Below, piece after piece: positions 20,157 through 28,183 of a stretch of DNA of 29,453 nucleotides. Source of the stretch: a virus; the IMG/VR virus record IMGVR_UViG_3300027710_000096, positions 1-29,453 of that record. One strand, written 5' to 3'. The notes beneath the pieces were generated by a model. It was not told the origin of the DNA, did not search any database, and saw only the letters and a program-made list of their open reading frames with translations. A program made the translations under genes and the position numbers. Each line of letters opens with the position of its first letter. The stretch's first letter is position 1.

Positions 20157-22760
20157 TTATTTTGCCAAACCTGCTAAACGTAAAATGTCGGCCATTTCTG
20201 GTAAAGGTCCTGATGGGCCGTGTTTACCTTTGTTGAATTCGATATCACGTTTCAAACTATTAGTAGGGCCGCCAGCTAATGAGCCTTTGCGGCCGGTTCT
20301 ATCTGTCTTACGTAGGTCATCTGGACCATGTTGTTTACGGTGACCTAGTCTGTCAAAGTTAGGTGCTTTACCGCCGTGATTAACGCCAAGGTCGCCACGT
20401 AGTGCTCGCATAGCATCGCCCATGTTCTTAAAGGTGCCATCGACATCCATATCATTTTCGCTGTCATGGTATTCAACTTTAACTTCGCCAGTCTTCAAAT
20501 TGTGTTCAATAGTTCCACGGCCGTAGTAGCCGCCTTCACCGTCATCATATTCGTAATGATCAACCTCGGGTGTTGACATGTCTTCTTCTTTGTGCCATCC
20601 GCTCCAATTACCGCTGAGTTTACTAAGTGCTGTGGCTAGGTCGCCGGGTCCTTCGCTCATACCTAGTTCTGCTTTCTTACGAGCCAATCCTGCCGAGCTT
20701 GTTGGGCTATTGGTTTTTTCTTTTTCCAAATCTTTGGTAGACATTTTCCAATCGCCGCCTTGTTCTTTGCGTTTGTATGCAGGTACTTGGCTCTTGTCTG
20801 GACCGCTTTCATTTGGACCACGGTCATCTGGAACGCCAGCAGCCTTTAATGCGTCTGCCCTGTCACCATAACCTTTAACGCCTGGCTTGATATCTTTAGA
20901 TGCTTGTCTAATTGCGTCTTTCTCTGAATCGGACGCATTGCTAGCATCAACGTGTTTCATTGTTGTAGAAGCTTGATGACTTTCTCTGCCTTCTACTTTT
21001 GCCTTGATGTTGCCCACTAGTTCTTTTAATCTTGCTAATCCGTCATCACCATTAACAGGTGTACCGTGACGTTGTTGCCATTCCATGGTTAATTTGTTCA
21101 TGAATTGTTCTGCCATTTGAGCCGCTTGCTCACCCGCTTCTTCGCCAAATTTTTCTGCAATTTGTTTCTTAACATCGAGTGCAATACCTTCACCTCCGCG
21201 GAATGGTCCAACTTCTGGGTTGTCACGATTGTAAAAACTCTTAACAATCTTAGCAACTTCTTGTACCATGTTGCCTTCCTTACCTTCAGCAACTGGAGGT
21301 TGTGCAGGAGGAGCCGCCGGAGCAGGTGCAGCCGGTGGCATTTCTGGTGCAGGTGGTTCTTGACCAGTACCGCTCAATCCAAGTGCTACTAATAGTTCTG
21401 GGTAACTTTCTTGAGCCCACATTTTTAAAACTTCCATAGGATCAGCAGATGGATCTAATTCAGATGCTGATTTAAATTTATCTTCTAAATCAGAATCAGT
21501 TAGACCCAAACCGCTAAAGAATTGCCATGCTGTTTGACCGTCTGGACCTAATTCTAATTCGCCGTTAGGCAGTTCGTTCATTGCTTGTTTTAGTGCTTCA
21601 ATTTCGTCGTCTGTTAGTTTGCCTTGTTCAGTAGCTTCTGCCCACTCTTCAAATTTGCTGAACGCACCTTCTTTAACTCCGCTATCACATACACACGGAT
21701 CTTCTTTGCAGTCTGGGCAAATGTCTGTTTCTTCACTTACATATTCTTCTAGGTCTACTGTATTTGTTTCTTGCATAATTCTGTGAATCAATGGAAAGAA
21801 ACTTGCTAGGTCTTCTTTGAAATTTGTTTCTGTAAATTTTGCTTTATAAGTTTCCATGGTCACAGGATCTAGTTCCATTAGGTCATCGCCTTGGTCTACA
21901 CCTGCTAATTCTCCTACCCATGATTCATAATGATGGCGCTTGCTTAGTGCTTCGATAGTTGCTTTTAGTTCATTTAATCGGCCTACGGCCCTTTCTGTAA
22001 TTCCCATAGCGTCATCATGTAAACTTGTGTGCTGTACTTGTCTTTGGAATTCTTGTAGTTGTGCAATCTGTTCACTCATACGAACGATGGCCTTACCAGC
22101 CGGATCGTGCGGAACACCACCATGGTCAACGTGTTGAGCCATAGCAAATGCGCCTGCTGGATGAATGAACGGATATTTAAATCTTTCTCCGTCTCTGTTT
22201 TGAATGTAAATTGCCTTGATGTTATTTCGTTGGCTGCGAGCACCTGGATACATTTCATCAACTGCTTTGTGATGTCTTACAATAACTTCTGTTGCACCTT
22301 TAACTGCGCGGCTAGTTTTCTTAGAACTCTTTTGGTTCCAACGTGATTCGTTCATGTTCATAGTAGGTTCTTCTTCCTTAGGGGCTTGCGTGGCAGCAAG
22401 ATGTTGAAAATCGTTTCTGTCAAGATTTGTCTTGGCAATATCGCGTGTGTCAAAACGCAGTAATCTACGCATGGCAAACATACGCATTTCTTTTAAAAAT
22501 CCATACCAAACTTGTTTGCTAGGATCGTCTTGATTTTCTGTAATACCTTGACTGTAATAAATCTTTAAGCTACCTAGATCGTTTAAGCTGATACTAACAC
22601 GGCCTAAATTTACACCTTCGTTGACAAAGTCAAAATCAAAGAAACGTGCTTCTGCAGGGTCGATAGTAACTGCTCCTGTTTCGTCGCCCATTTCTAAATT
22701 AGTGAAACGGCTGCGAACTTTGTCAAACAGGTCTTGGGAGATTATTTGGATAGCTTTCAT
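20157..22760 (-). CDS. Large late protein, modular, of unknown function
   Basis: An 867-residue protein between the large terminase and gp32. The first 120 residues look folded (FFDFDFVNEGVNLGRVSISL; KQVWYGFLKEMRMFAMRRLL). A central part contains IKAIYIQNRDGERFKYPFIH and helical segments. A CPDCKEDPCVC cluster near residue 350 may bind zinc. Pro/Ala-rich linkers follow, then a conserved-looking EVAKIVKSFYNRDNPEVGPF, a YYGRGTIEHNLKTGEVKVEY domain, and a short C-terminal MADILRLAGLAK. Much of it is low-complexity linker. The late-promoter-like octamer upstream and the terminator downstream make it a separate late unit, probably a virion protein. No family can be named with confidence. Confidence 0.65.
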   Translation of the reverse strand: MKAIQIISQDLFDKVRSRFTNLEMGDETGAVTIDPAEARFFDFDFVNEGVNLGRVSISLNDLGSLKIYYSQGITENQDDPSKQVWYGFLKEMRMFAMRRLLRFDTRDIAKTNLDRNDFQHLAATQAPKEEEPTMNMNESRWNQKSSKKTSRAVKGATEVIVRHHKAVDEMYPGARSQRNNIKAIYIQNRDGERFKYPFIHPAGAFAMAQHVDHGGVPHDPAGKAIVRMSEQIAQLQEFQRQVQHTSLHDDAMGITERAVGRLNELKATIEALSKRHHYESWVGELAGVDQGDDLMELDPVTMETYKAKFTETNFKEDLASFFPLIHRIMQETNTVDLEEYVSEETDICPDCKEDPCVCDSGVKEGAFSKFEEWAEATEQGKLTDDEIEALKQAMNELPNGELELGPDGQTAWQFFSGLGLTDSDLEDKFKSASELDPSADPMEVLKMWAQESYPELLVALGLSGTGQEPPAPEMPPAAPAPAAPPAQPPVAEGKEGNMVQEVAKIVKSFYNRDNPEVGPFRGGEGIALDVKKQIAEKFGEEAGEQAAQMAEQFMNKLTMEWQQRHGTPVNGDDGLARLKELVGNIKAKVEGRESHQASTTMKHVDASNASDSEKDAIRQASKDIKPGVKGYGDRADALKAAGVPDDRGPNESGPDKSQVPAYKRKEQGGDWKMSTKDLEKEKTNSPTSSAGLARKKAELGMSEGPGDLATALSKLSGNWSGWHKEEDMSTPEVDHYEYDDGEGGYYGRGTIEHNLKTGEVKVEYHDSENDMDVDGTFKNMGDAMRALRGDLGVNHGGKAPNFDRLGHRKQHGPDDLRKTDRTGRKGSLAGGPTNSLKRDIEFNKGKHGPSGPLPEMADILRLAGLAK

Positions 22761-22766
22761 ATTAGT

Positions 22767-22774
22767 TATTTATT
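22767..22774 (-). promoter_or_regulatory. Late-promoter-like octamer AATAAATA
   Basis: It matches TATAAATA at 7 of 8 positions and ends 6 nt before the ATG at 22760. It touches the last codon of gp17. No Shine-Dalgarno sequence lies between. Confidence 0.55.
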
Positions 22775-24353
22775 AATAATTGCTGATGTATATAGGCATG
22801 GGCATTAAGAATTCATCCTCGCGTTCTTCGCGCATTTTATCGTAGATAGCGGGATCCCATTCTTGTAACATCAGCGCCATGCGTATAACCAGCAATGTAG
22901 CACTAACTAAGTCATCGTGTAAGCCTACTTTAGCTTCAAAACTAACGCCTTTTGCAATGTATCCTTTAAGTTCGCTGATCAGCGGTTTACTTCGAATACG
23001 GAATCTTTTGCTTTCTACAAGATGCTTTAACTTAGCACAGGCATTAATTTTACTTGAGTTTGTAGTGTTAAATCCTTTACGGAATCTACGAACATGTCCT
23101 TTCTTAATAGGCTCACTTAGGAACAAACCTGGGATACTTTCTTCACCTATTTCTTCAATGGCAACTAGGGCAGCCTCACCAATATTGTTATTTTCTACTG
23201 AATAATAAATGCTAGACTGCACACCTTTACTAGCACACTCGTCGTTAATAAAATTGCATAAATCTCTAAGGATGCGAACTTGTCCTTGAACTGTTGTTAA
23301 ATTATGCTGCCATTCTGCTACTTGTTCAAAGCTAGGAATTTCTAAGATTTGTATAGCTGCAGGGTCACCGCCTGTCCCTAAACTAGGATCTAATGCTAAC
23401 AAATAGGTACTCATAGGATTAATCTTTTTGTACCAACGTGCTTGCCCCATCTTCATGTAAGGCTCATCACCTTCCATGCCTGCAAGACAAATACTATTAA
23501 TCAGTGTTTCATCAAAGACTAAGAATTCACAATCGTGTTCTCGACGGAAACGTTCTTCACCAATGCGGCTACGTTCTTCATTGGCCCATACTTCATCACG
23601 ATCAGGGTGTTCATTCCAATATGCCCTGAATGGAAAGAATCCATTCTTGCCTAGTGTTTGTTCATTGCCAAATTCGTCAAATCTGTGGTTAGCTTCTTTC
23701 CATATGTTAGCAAATTGGTCTTCGTCACTGTTAGGAGTAGAAGTGATAATTGCCTTACCACCTGTGGCTAGTGTAGGTGAAATTGACGTCCAGAATTCAA
23801 CGGCAATGTTAGGTTCAACGAACGCAAACTCGTCAGCGTATAGTAATGACAGTGACAAACCACGACCGGTTGTTTCAGTTGTAGTCTGTGCAATAATACG
23901 TGAGCCGTTGTCAAATTCAATACTTTGTTTGTTATAACTCTTTACACCACAGCGTATATGATTAGCACAAAGTTCGTATGCATATCGAATACGACTCATA
24001 ATTTCTTGAGCACCAGTAAACTTGTGGGCAGCTACTAATACTGTAGCATCAGGAATGAACATCGCATACCATAGTAAATATCCTGCGGCTGTTGTTGTCT
24101 TACCTGTCTGACGAGGTAATAAATTTACGTTAAAGCGATTTCCGTGATAGCTGTCAATCAGTCTACGTTGATATTCAAAAGGTTCGTATTTTAGTTTGCC
24201 TTTGGTAGGATGTTGGATATAAAAGAAATTGTCAAGAAAAAAGTGTGGACCGTCAACTGGGTCTGAACACTTCATAAGATCTTCAATGTCTTTTTCAGTG
24301 TATCTGTCAGCACTGTATGCAGTCTTGACTAGTTTGTTATCTGTATATGCCAT
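22773..24353 (-). CDS. gp17: Terminase large subunit gp17
   Basis: A 526-residue DNA-packaging motor, shorter than T4 gp17 (610). Walker A is PRQTGKTT (80-87), Walker B LLYADEFAFVE (170-180), and the coupling motif follows in ITSTPNS. The nuclease domain has its first Asp in ALDPSLGTGGD (about 320-330), a Glu in YYSVENNNIGEA, and the final metal ligands in HDDLVSATLL. It translocates DNA into the prohead and makes the headful cut. It stands alone between a terminator upstream and its own late-promoter-like octamer, whereas gp16 is three genes upstream. Confidence 0.96.
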   Translation of the reverse strand: MAYTDNKLVKTAYSADRYTEKDIEDLMKCSDPVDGPHFFLDNFFYIQHPTKGKLKYEPFEYQRRLIDSYHGNRFNVNLLPRQTGKTTTAAGYLLWYAMFIPDATVLVAAHKFTGAQEIMSRIRYAYELCANHIRCGVKSYNKQSIEFDNGSRIIAQTTTETTGRGLSLSLLYADEFAFVEPNIAVEFWTSISPTLATGGKAIITSTPNSDEDQFANIWKEANHRFDEFGNEQTLGKNGFFPFRAYWNEHPDRDEVWANEERSRIGEERFRREHDCEFLVFDETLINSICLAGMEGDEPYMKMGQARWYKKINPMSTYLLALDPSLGTGGDPAAIQILEIPSFEQVAEWQHNLTTVQGQVRILRDLCNFINDECASKGVQSSIYYSVENNNIGEAALVAIEEIGEESIPGLFLSEPIKKGHVRRFRKGFNTTNSSKINACAKLKHLVESKRFRIRSKPLISELKGYIAKGVSFEAKVGLHDDLVSATLLVIRMALMLQEWDPAIYDKMREEREDEFLMPMPIYISNY

Positions 24354-24358
24354 GCATT

Positions 24359-24366
24359 TATTTAAT
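24359..24366 (-). promoter_or_regulatory. Late-promoter-like octamer ATTAAATA
   Basis: It ends 5 nt before the gp17 ATG at 24353 and directly follows the upstream terminator. No Shine-Dalgarno sequence lies between (the spacer is AATGC). Confidence 0.55.
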
Positions 24367-24367
24367 G

Positions 24368-24395
24368 AAAAAAATAGACCCCGAAGGGTCTATTT
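24368..24395 (-). terminator. Strong rho-independent terminator before gp17
   Basis: On the minus strand, AAATAGACCC (24386-24395) and GGGTCTATTT (24372-24381) form a 10-bp stem with a TTCG tetraloop, followed by a T-run. It ends the upstream unit and leaves gp17 to its own promoter-like octamer. Confidence 0.88.
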
Positions 24396-24412
24396 GGTAA
24401 AGGTAAAACTTA

Positions 24413-25075
24413 TCAGTTTTCGCTGACAAACCTTTTGTATTGTGCAAATAGATCTGTTACTGCTTCGTTCATATCTGCGTATGCTTTTGGACGATCTCCG
24501 TCCATTCTATCGCCTTGCCCTGGCTGATTCTCTTGATGTGCAAACTGGTTTGCATCAAATTCATTCTTTTTATTAGGGTCAGATGGAGTATTGTCATACT
24601 CGTCAACTGGCTCTTTCTTTTCCATATCGTGATCATCCATGTCGTGATCGCCGTCGTTGTCTAGATCGCCGTGTGCTTTATTAACATCATCTTCGCCACC
24701 TTCGTCATCGCCATCCATTGGATTTAATTTGTCAATAACACTACGCATAGTGTCAGCTGGAGATCCACCGCCTGCTGGTTCTAGTGTTCCAGGTGCAGGA
24801 GGTGCATTGTCTAATGGAGGAGATGCTGATACAGGTTTGTTTTGACCTGCTAGTTGCATGATGGTAGCTAACATGTTGCTTAGTTCATCACCACTGCCTG
24901 CTGTCATGTTAATGCTTGCTGGCATAGATGGCTTCTCTGGAGCAATGTCCACACCCATTTCTGGAACCATGCCTGGCATCATGCCACATTCTTCAACTTG
25001 CTGACTTTCCTTAATAATGTTAGGATTGTCGGCATCAAGTTCTGCCAATCTTTTTAGTACGTCAATCATTTGCAT
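24413..25075 (-). CDS. Acidic virion-associated-type protein, EF-hand-like loop
   Basis: A 220-residue protein from the ATG at 25075, 1 nt after the upstream stop and with AAAGGA about 8 nt before it; a longer frame to 25093 is less likely. The N-terminus MQMIDVLKRLAELDADNP forms a short helix with a possible gp21-type cleavage site after LAE. Met/Pro/Ala-rich linkers follow. Residues in the second half read KAHGDLDNDGDHDMDDHD, a loop like a calcium-binding EF-hand or dockerin loop. The end YKRFVSEN is basic/aromatic. Position beside packaging genes suggests a head protein. Function is inferred. Confidence 0.65.
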   Translation of the reverse strand: MQMIDVLKRLAELDADNPNIIKESQQVEECGMMPGMVPEMGVDIAPEKPSMPASINMTAGSGDELSNMLATIMQLAGQNKPVSASPPLDNAPPAPGTLEPAGGGSPADTMRSVIDKLNPMDGDDEGGEDDVNKAHGDLDNDGDHDMDDHDMEKKEPVDEYDNTPSDPNKKNEFDANQFAHQENQPGQGDRMDGDRPKAYADMNEAVTDLFAQYKRFVSEN

Positions 25076-25076
25076 A

Positions 25077-25664
25077 TTATTTTCCTTTGCCACTTATAGG
25101 GCCAGTTGTTCCTGGTTCTGCATCTGTATTGAACTTGGCAGGACCGTCTGTGGGAATTTCTTCTCCACGCTCGCGTCTTTGTAATTTCAAGATATCATTC
25201 AATTCTTTAACAAATCCACTATTGTATTTGTCACCGTAGTAATCTTCCATTTGAGCATTAGGAGCTTCTTTGTAATCTGGATCAGTTAACAAAGCGCCTT
25301 CTCTCCTGGGCTCAATATTTTGATATTCTTCAGTAGGTTCCATAGGACTGCGAACTACTAAATGTTGTTTACCTACGCCAAGGCCTGTGCTTAGATATTC
25401 TGTTAATTCAAATTGTGTTGTAGGATAATCTAGTACAACTTCGTAGATATTAACTTCACAATTTTTAACTTGCGGAAAATCTAAAGGTAGTGCTTGGATA
25501 GGAGTCTTTGATTTTTTGAATCCTGCTGGAGCATTGCCTGTAGTAAAACGGCTTAGTAAAGTCTTCATTGTATCTTCTTGCTCAGTGGTCATTTCTCCGG
25601 CAATTTTTATACGGAAGTCATACTTCTTTTTAGATTCGGTTAGGTGTTCTTTGAATGATTTCAT
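25077..25664 (-). CDS. Probable head-targeted internal protein
   Basis: A 195-residue protein. The N-terminus MKSFKEHLTESKKK closely resembles the capsid-targeting sequence of T4 internal proteins (MKTYQEFIAEA), with a gp21 protease-type site after LTE. The rest has DFRIKIAGEMTTEQEDTM, TPIQALPLDFPQVKNCEVNI and YEVVLDYPTTQFELTEYL, and ends in an Arg/Gly/Pro-rich tail. I recall similar proteins near terminase genes in cyanophage-type T4-like phages. The octamer 7 nt upstream of the ATG suggests late expression. Confidence 0.7.
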   Translation of the reverse strand: MKSFKEHLTESKKKYDFRIKIAGEMTTEQEDTMKTLLSRFTTGNAPAGFKKSKTPIQALPLDFPQVKNCEVNIYEVVLDYPTTQFELTEYLSTGLGVGKQHLVVRSPMEPTEEYQNIEPRREGALLTDPDYKEAPNAQMEDYYGDKYNSGFVKELNDILKLQRRERGEEIPTDGPAKFNTDAEPGTTGPISGKGK

Positions 25665-25670
25665 AGTGTA

Positions 25671-26153
25671 TTATTTATTAAGATTCTTTAGTTTCTCCAG
25701 GATGCTATTACGATCTGTAATAATATATCCCTCGCCCTCTACGGTATTTCCGCTGCCTTCACCGTGTTTTTTGTCTATGGCTAGTTTCTTAAGCTGTAGA
25801 TCAACCATCTTTAACTTCTTATCAATCTTGTTAGTTTTAGCTGTAATAGCGGCATTCATCATCTGTGCGGCCACTTCGAACATGCGGGACCCGTAACGTG
25901 CTTCCACGTTCATGCCCAAATCCATCAGGTCGTCGTAGGCTTTTTCAGCTTTGTCTGCAAGTGCATCTAACTCCGAATCGCTGATATCGCCTAGCCCTTT
26001 TACACGGGGAAGTGCGGCTGCAATTTTATCAAATTCTTCTAATTTTTCTTCTAGATTAATTGTGGGCACAGGACTTACATCAACTGCTTCTGCCTGAATA
26101 ACAGGCTCACTAGCAGGTTCTATGTTCAAGAGTTCTTCTAACTTTTTTGTCAT
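25671..26153 (-). CDS. gp16: Terminase small subunit gp16
   Basis: A 160-residue helical protein, near T4 gp16 (164). The start at 26153 (MTKKLEELLNIEP) is 4 nt after the gp4 stop; the frame is open further but would overlap gp4. The core reads LADKAEKAYDDLMDLGM, then SRMFEVAAQMMNAAITAK and KMVDLQLKKLAIDKK. This is the helical-hairpin layout with a MFEVxAxMM segment of T4-type small terminases. gp16 forms a ring that recognises DNA and stimulates gp17. It lies two genes upstream of gp17 in transcription. Confidence 0.78.
   Translation of the reverse strand: MTKKLEELLNIEPASEPVIQAEAVDVSPVPTINLEEKLEEFDKIAAALPRVKGLGDISDSELDALADKAEKAYDDLMDLGMNVEARYGSRMFEVAAQMMNAAITAKTNKIDKKLKMVDLQLKKLAIDKKHGEGSGNTVEGEGYIITDRNSILEKLKNLNK
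25672..25679 (-). promoter_or_regulatory. Late-promoter-like octamer AATAAATA
   Basis: It matches TATAAATA at 7 of 8 positions and ends 7 nt before the ATG at 25664. It lies over the last codons of the gp16 gene, and no Shine-Dalgarno sequence follows. Confidence 0.55.
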
Positions 26154-26157
26154 ATTT

Positions 26158-26604
26158 TTACTTATTCCGTTTTCCACCATTCTGGAAAATATCGCTCTCA
26201 TTAACAATTCTAAACTTAATACCTTGCTGACTACACCAATCTGCGGCTGCTGACCACTTGGCTTGATTCTTGATAAATTGGGCTTGGTTGTAGGGATTTT
26301 TACCTACACGTTCTTTTAGGGTTTGATTTGCAGGTTTTATTTCTACAATTTCAACGTGCTTTTTCATATTCCTATCAACATAAGAAATTAAAAAATCAGG
26401 GACGTAAACTGTATGCTTGCCAGTCAATGGATCTCTATAGGGAATTTTTACACTTTCGCTGGACCATTGCTGTATGCTAGGATTGTTATCACAGAAAGTC
26501 ATAAAGGTAAATTCCCAAGAACTTCTATATCTAGGAGCACTCTGTCCCATATATTTTTCAGGGTTTTTTATTTTGTAGACCCCTTGGCTAAACTTTAAGC
26601 TCAT
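26158..26604 (-). CDS. gp4: Head-completion nuclease gp4
   Basis: A 148-residue protein, near T4 gp4 (150). YRSSWEFTFMTFCDNNPSI (26-44) matches the YRSNWE motif of the family. Further features are WSSESVKIPY, VYVPDFLISY and VEIVEIKPANQ, in which the PDF and ExK positions form a restriction-endonuclease-type core. The C-terminus (WCSQQGIKFRIVNE) fits T4 gp4. It is thought to finish filled heads before tail joining. It is joined to the upstream gene by ATGA at 26601-26604. Confidence 0.9.
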   Translation of the reverse strand: MSLKFSQGVYKIKNPEKYMGQSAPRYRSSWEFTFMTFCDNNPSIQQWSSESVKIPYRDPLTGKHTVYVPDFLISYVDRNMKKHVEIVEIKPANQTLKERVGKNPYNQAQFIKNQAKWSAAADWCSQQGIKFRIVNESDIFQNGGKRNK

Positions 26605-26969
26605 GCTACAATGTTTCTTTGAATTTCAGGATGAGTTTGAAATTTTTCCGCATAGCCTAAGCTACTACTTTTAAATCTGTTGTAATTTAAAATTTCAGAT
26701 ACTAGACCAGATAATTGTACATTGTCCAAACCTTTTAGAGTATCTAAAATTTGCATAGGATTATATCCATCCTGCTTGGCCTGTCTAATAATTGTAACGG
26801 CAATAGATTCGGCAGCTACTTCACCGAAGTCTCTATTAGTGAAATATCCTTTCATAGCAGCCAACACTGATGAATTAATTTCAACTGGCATGTTTGTGTA
26901 TGAGTCAAATGCTTGCACTGTTGATTCTTGAGATTTACTAACAGGAATGTTAGAATAATTTTGATTCAT
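26601..26969 (-). CDS. Conserved virion-region protein
   Basis: A 122-residue, largely helical protein. The middle reads FGEVAAESIAVTIIRQAKQ, DGYNPMQILDTLKGLDN, then LSGLVSEILNYNRFKSSSLG. I recall close patterns in cyanophage-type T4-like genomes near head and tail genes. No membrane segment or catalytic motif. It is in the late operon with gp4 and gp16 and starts 2 nt after the previous stop. Confidence 0.7.
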   Translation of the reverse strand: MNQNYSNIPVSKSQESTVQAFDSYTNMPVEINSSVLAAMKGYFTNRDFGEVAAESIAVTIIRQAKQDGYNPMQILDTLKGLDNVQLSGLVSEILNYNRFKSSSLGYAEKFQTHPEIQRNIVA

Positions 26970-26971
26970 AA

Positions 26972-28117
26972 TTATCTTTTAGGTGGAAATAAAATTGCGG
27001 CAGGATTTGCTCTGATTTTTCCGTCAACGCTAGTATTAAATGCTTTAAAAATATTAATACCAACCCCGCCTGGTAAATTAAATATTCCAGGCTGATATTC
27101 TGTATTCGGAGGAGTATAATATTTGCCAGGTGAAGTTTTTGTCAGCGCTCCTAATGCACCGCTGGCTATATTATAACCTGTGGCTTTTGTTCGTGTAATA
27201 CCTTTTGTGTTTACATAATTTTTAGCAAGAATTTTAGCAATGTCTAAAAGGGGATTAGGAGAATTATATGCACCACCAACTTTGCCAAATACTCTCTGGG
27301 CACCCGGTTTATCAAACCCTGTCTGTTGCTTGACATAATAAGGATTGTTTATAGGATTTCCTGCAATTTGTAACGGACTAGGTGTTTTGTCATAATACAC
27401 CGCAGTAAACCCCGGAGGATTAGTTTCTGCAACAATCTGTCCGTAATCATATAAAACGTTTTCGTAGGCAAGGTTCATTCTATTCTGCATGGTCTTGCTG
27501 CCTTCAGCCTGGTTCAACGAATCGTGTGCCCATTCTGTAATCTTAGGATTAATTAGTGTTACTTGAGTAAAATTTTGTTGGTGTAAACTATAAATTTCTA
27601 CTGAAGTAAGGAAGGGAACTTTAACTTGGTTATCATAGATACCGTATTGATAATCTGTTTCACCATACTTAGTATCTCTAAACGCTACAGGTACTTCACC
27701 ATTGGTTCCATAGCTACTGTCTGCAAAATAATGTTTGTAATAGTTAATCCATAGTTTGTTGATAATATCAAAATTATCATCATGAAAATCTAAACTAACA
27801 GGAGTATAGGTTAATTTAGTAGGTACTATTGTTTTTCTATTATATTGATTTAGAGTCTCAGTGGCAATTGTAAATTTAGGAAGGTCAACTTTTTTAACTA
27901 ACAGCCCAACATCCATTGAGCTTTTATTTCTCCATTCTTGATCTATGATAGCATCTGGATTAATATTGAATACTACATAATAGAGAAAACCAACTTTAGG
28001 AGAGTATGCATAGTTGTCGTCAATATACAATCGACTAGCATGTTGATAGTCTTTTAAATTAGGATATCCCTTAGTATATCCTGTGCCAGATAGATAGTTA
28101 GTAAATGCGTTACTCAT
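26972..28117 (-). CDS. Tail-tube-like virion protein
   Basis: A 381-residue protein. Residues about 42-150 resemble the T4 gp19 tube domain: YVVFNINPDAI, VKKVDLPKFTIATETLNQYN, then KLTYTPVSLDFHDDNFDIIN. Compare this with the rims of gp19 (the ExxLP, then IRDD order) in the next gene. The remainder is Asn/Pro/Tyr-rich with a long irregular tail, which suggests a tube-initiator or tube-end protein (as gp48/gp54 in T4) rather than the main tube. Its own octamer lies 5 nt before the ATG. The assignment to a T4 gene is not possible from the sequence alone. Confidence 0.6.
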   Translation of the reverse strand: MSNAFTNYLSGTGYTKGYPNLKDYQHASRLYIDDNYAYSPKVGFLYYVVFNINPDAIIDQEWRNKSSMDVGLLVKKVDLPKFTIATETLNQYNRKTIVPTKLTYTPVSLDFHDDNFDIINKLWINYYKHYFADSSYGTNGEVPVAFRDTKYGETDYQYGIYDNQVKVPFLTSVEIYSLHQQNFTQVTLINPKITEWAHDSLNQAEGSKTMQNRMNLAYENVLYDYGQIVAETNPPGFTAVYYDKTPSPLQIAGNPINNPYYVKQQTGFDKPGAQRVFGKVGGAYNSPNPLLDIAKILAKNYVNTKGITRTKATGYNIASGALGALTKTSPGKYYTPPNTEYQPGIFNLPGGVGINIFKAFNTSVDGKIRANPAAILFPPKR

Positions 28118-28122
28118 ACAAA

Positions 28123-28130
28123 TATTTAGT
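28123..28130 (-). promoter_or_regulatory. Late-promoter-like octamer ACTAAATA
   Basis: It ends 5 nt before the ATG at 28117, directly downstream of the gp19 terminator. No Shine-Dalgarno sequence lies between (the spacer is TTTGT). Confidence 0.55.
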
Positions 28131-28132
28131 CA

Positions 28133-28164
28133 AATAAAAAGCTCGGGTTTTTATGCCGAGCTTT
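28133..28164 (-). terminator. Rho-independent terminator after gp19
   Basis: On the minus strand, AAAGCTCGG (28156-28164) and CCGAGCTTT (28138-28146) form a 9-bp stem with a 9-nt loop, followed by TTTATTTG. It separates gp19 from the next late unit. Confidence 0.85.
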
Positions 28165-28183
28165 ATTATAGTTAATTTAACTA

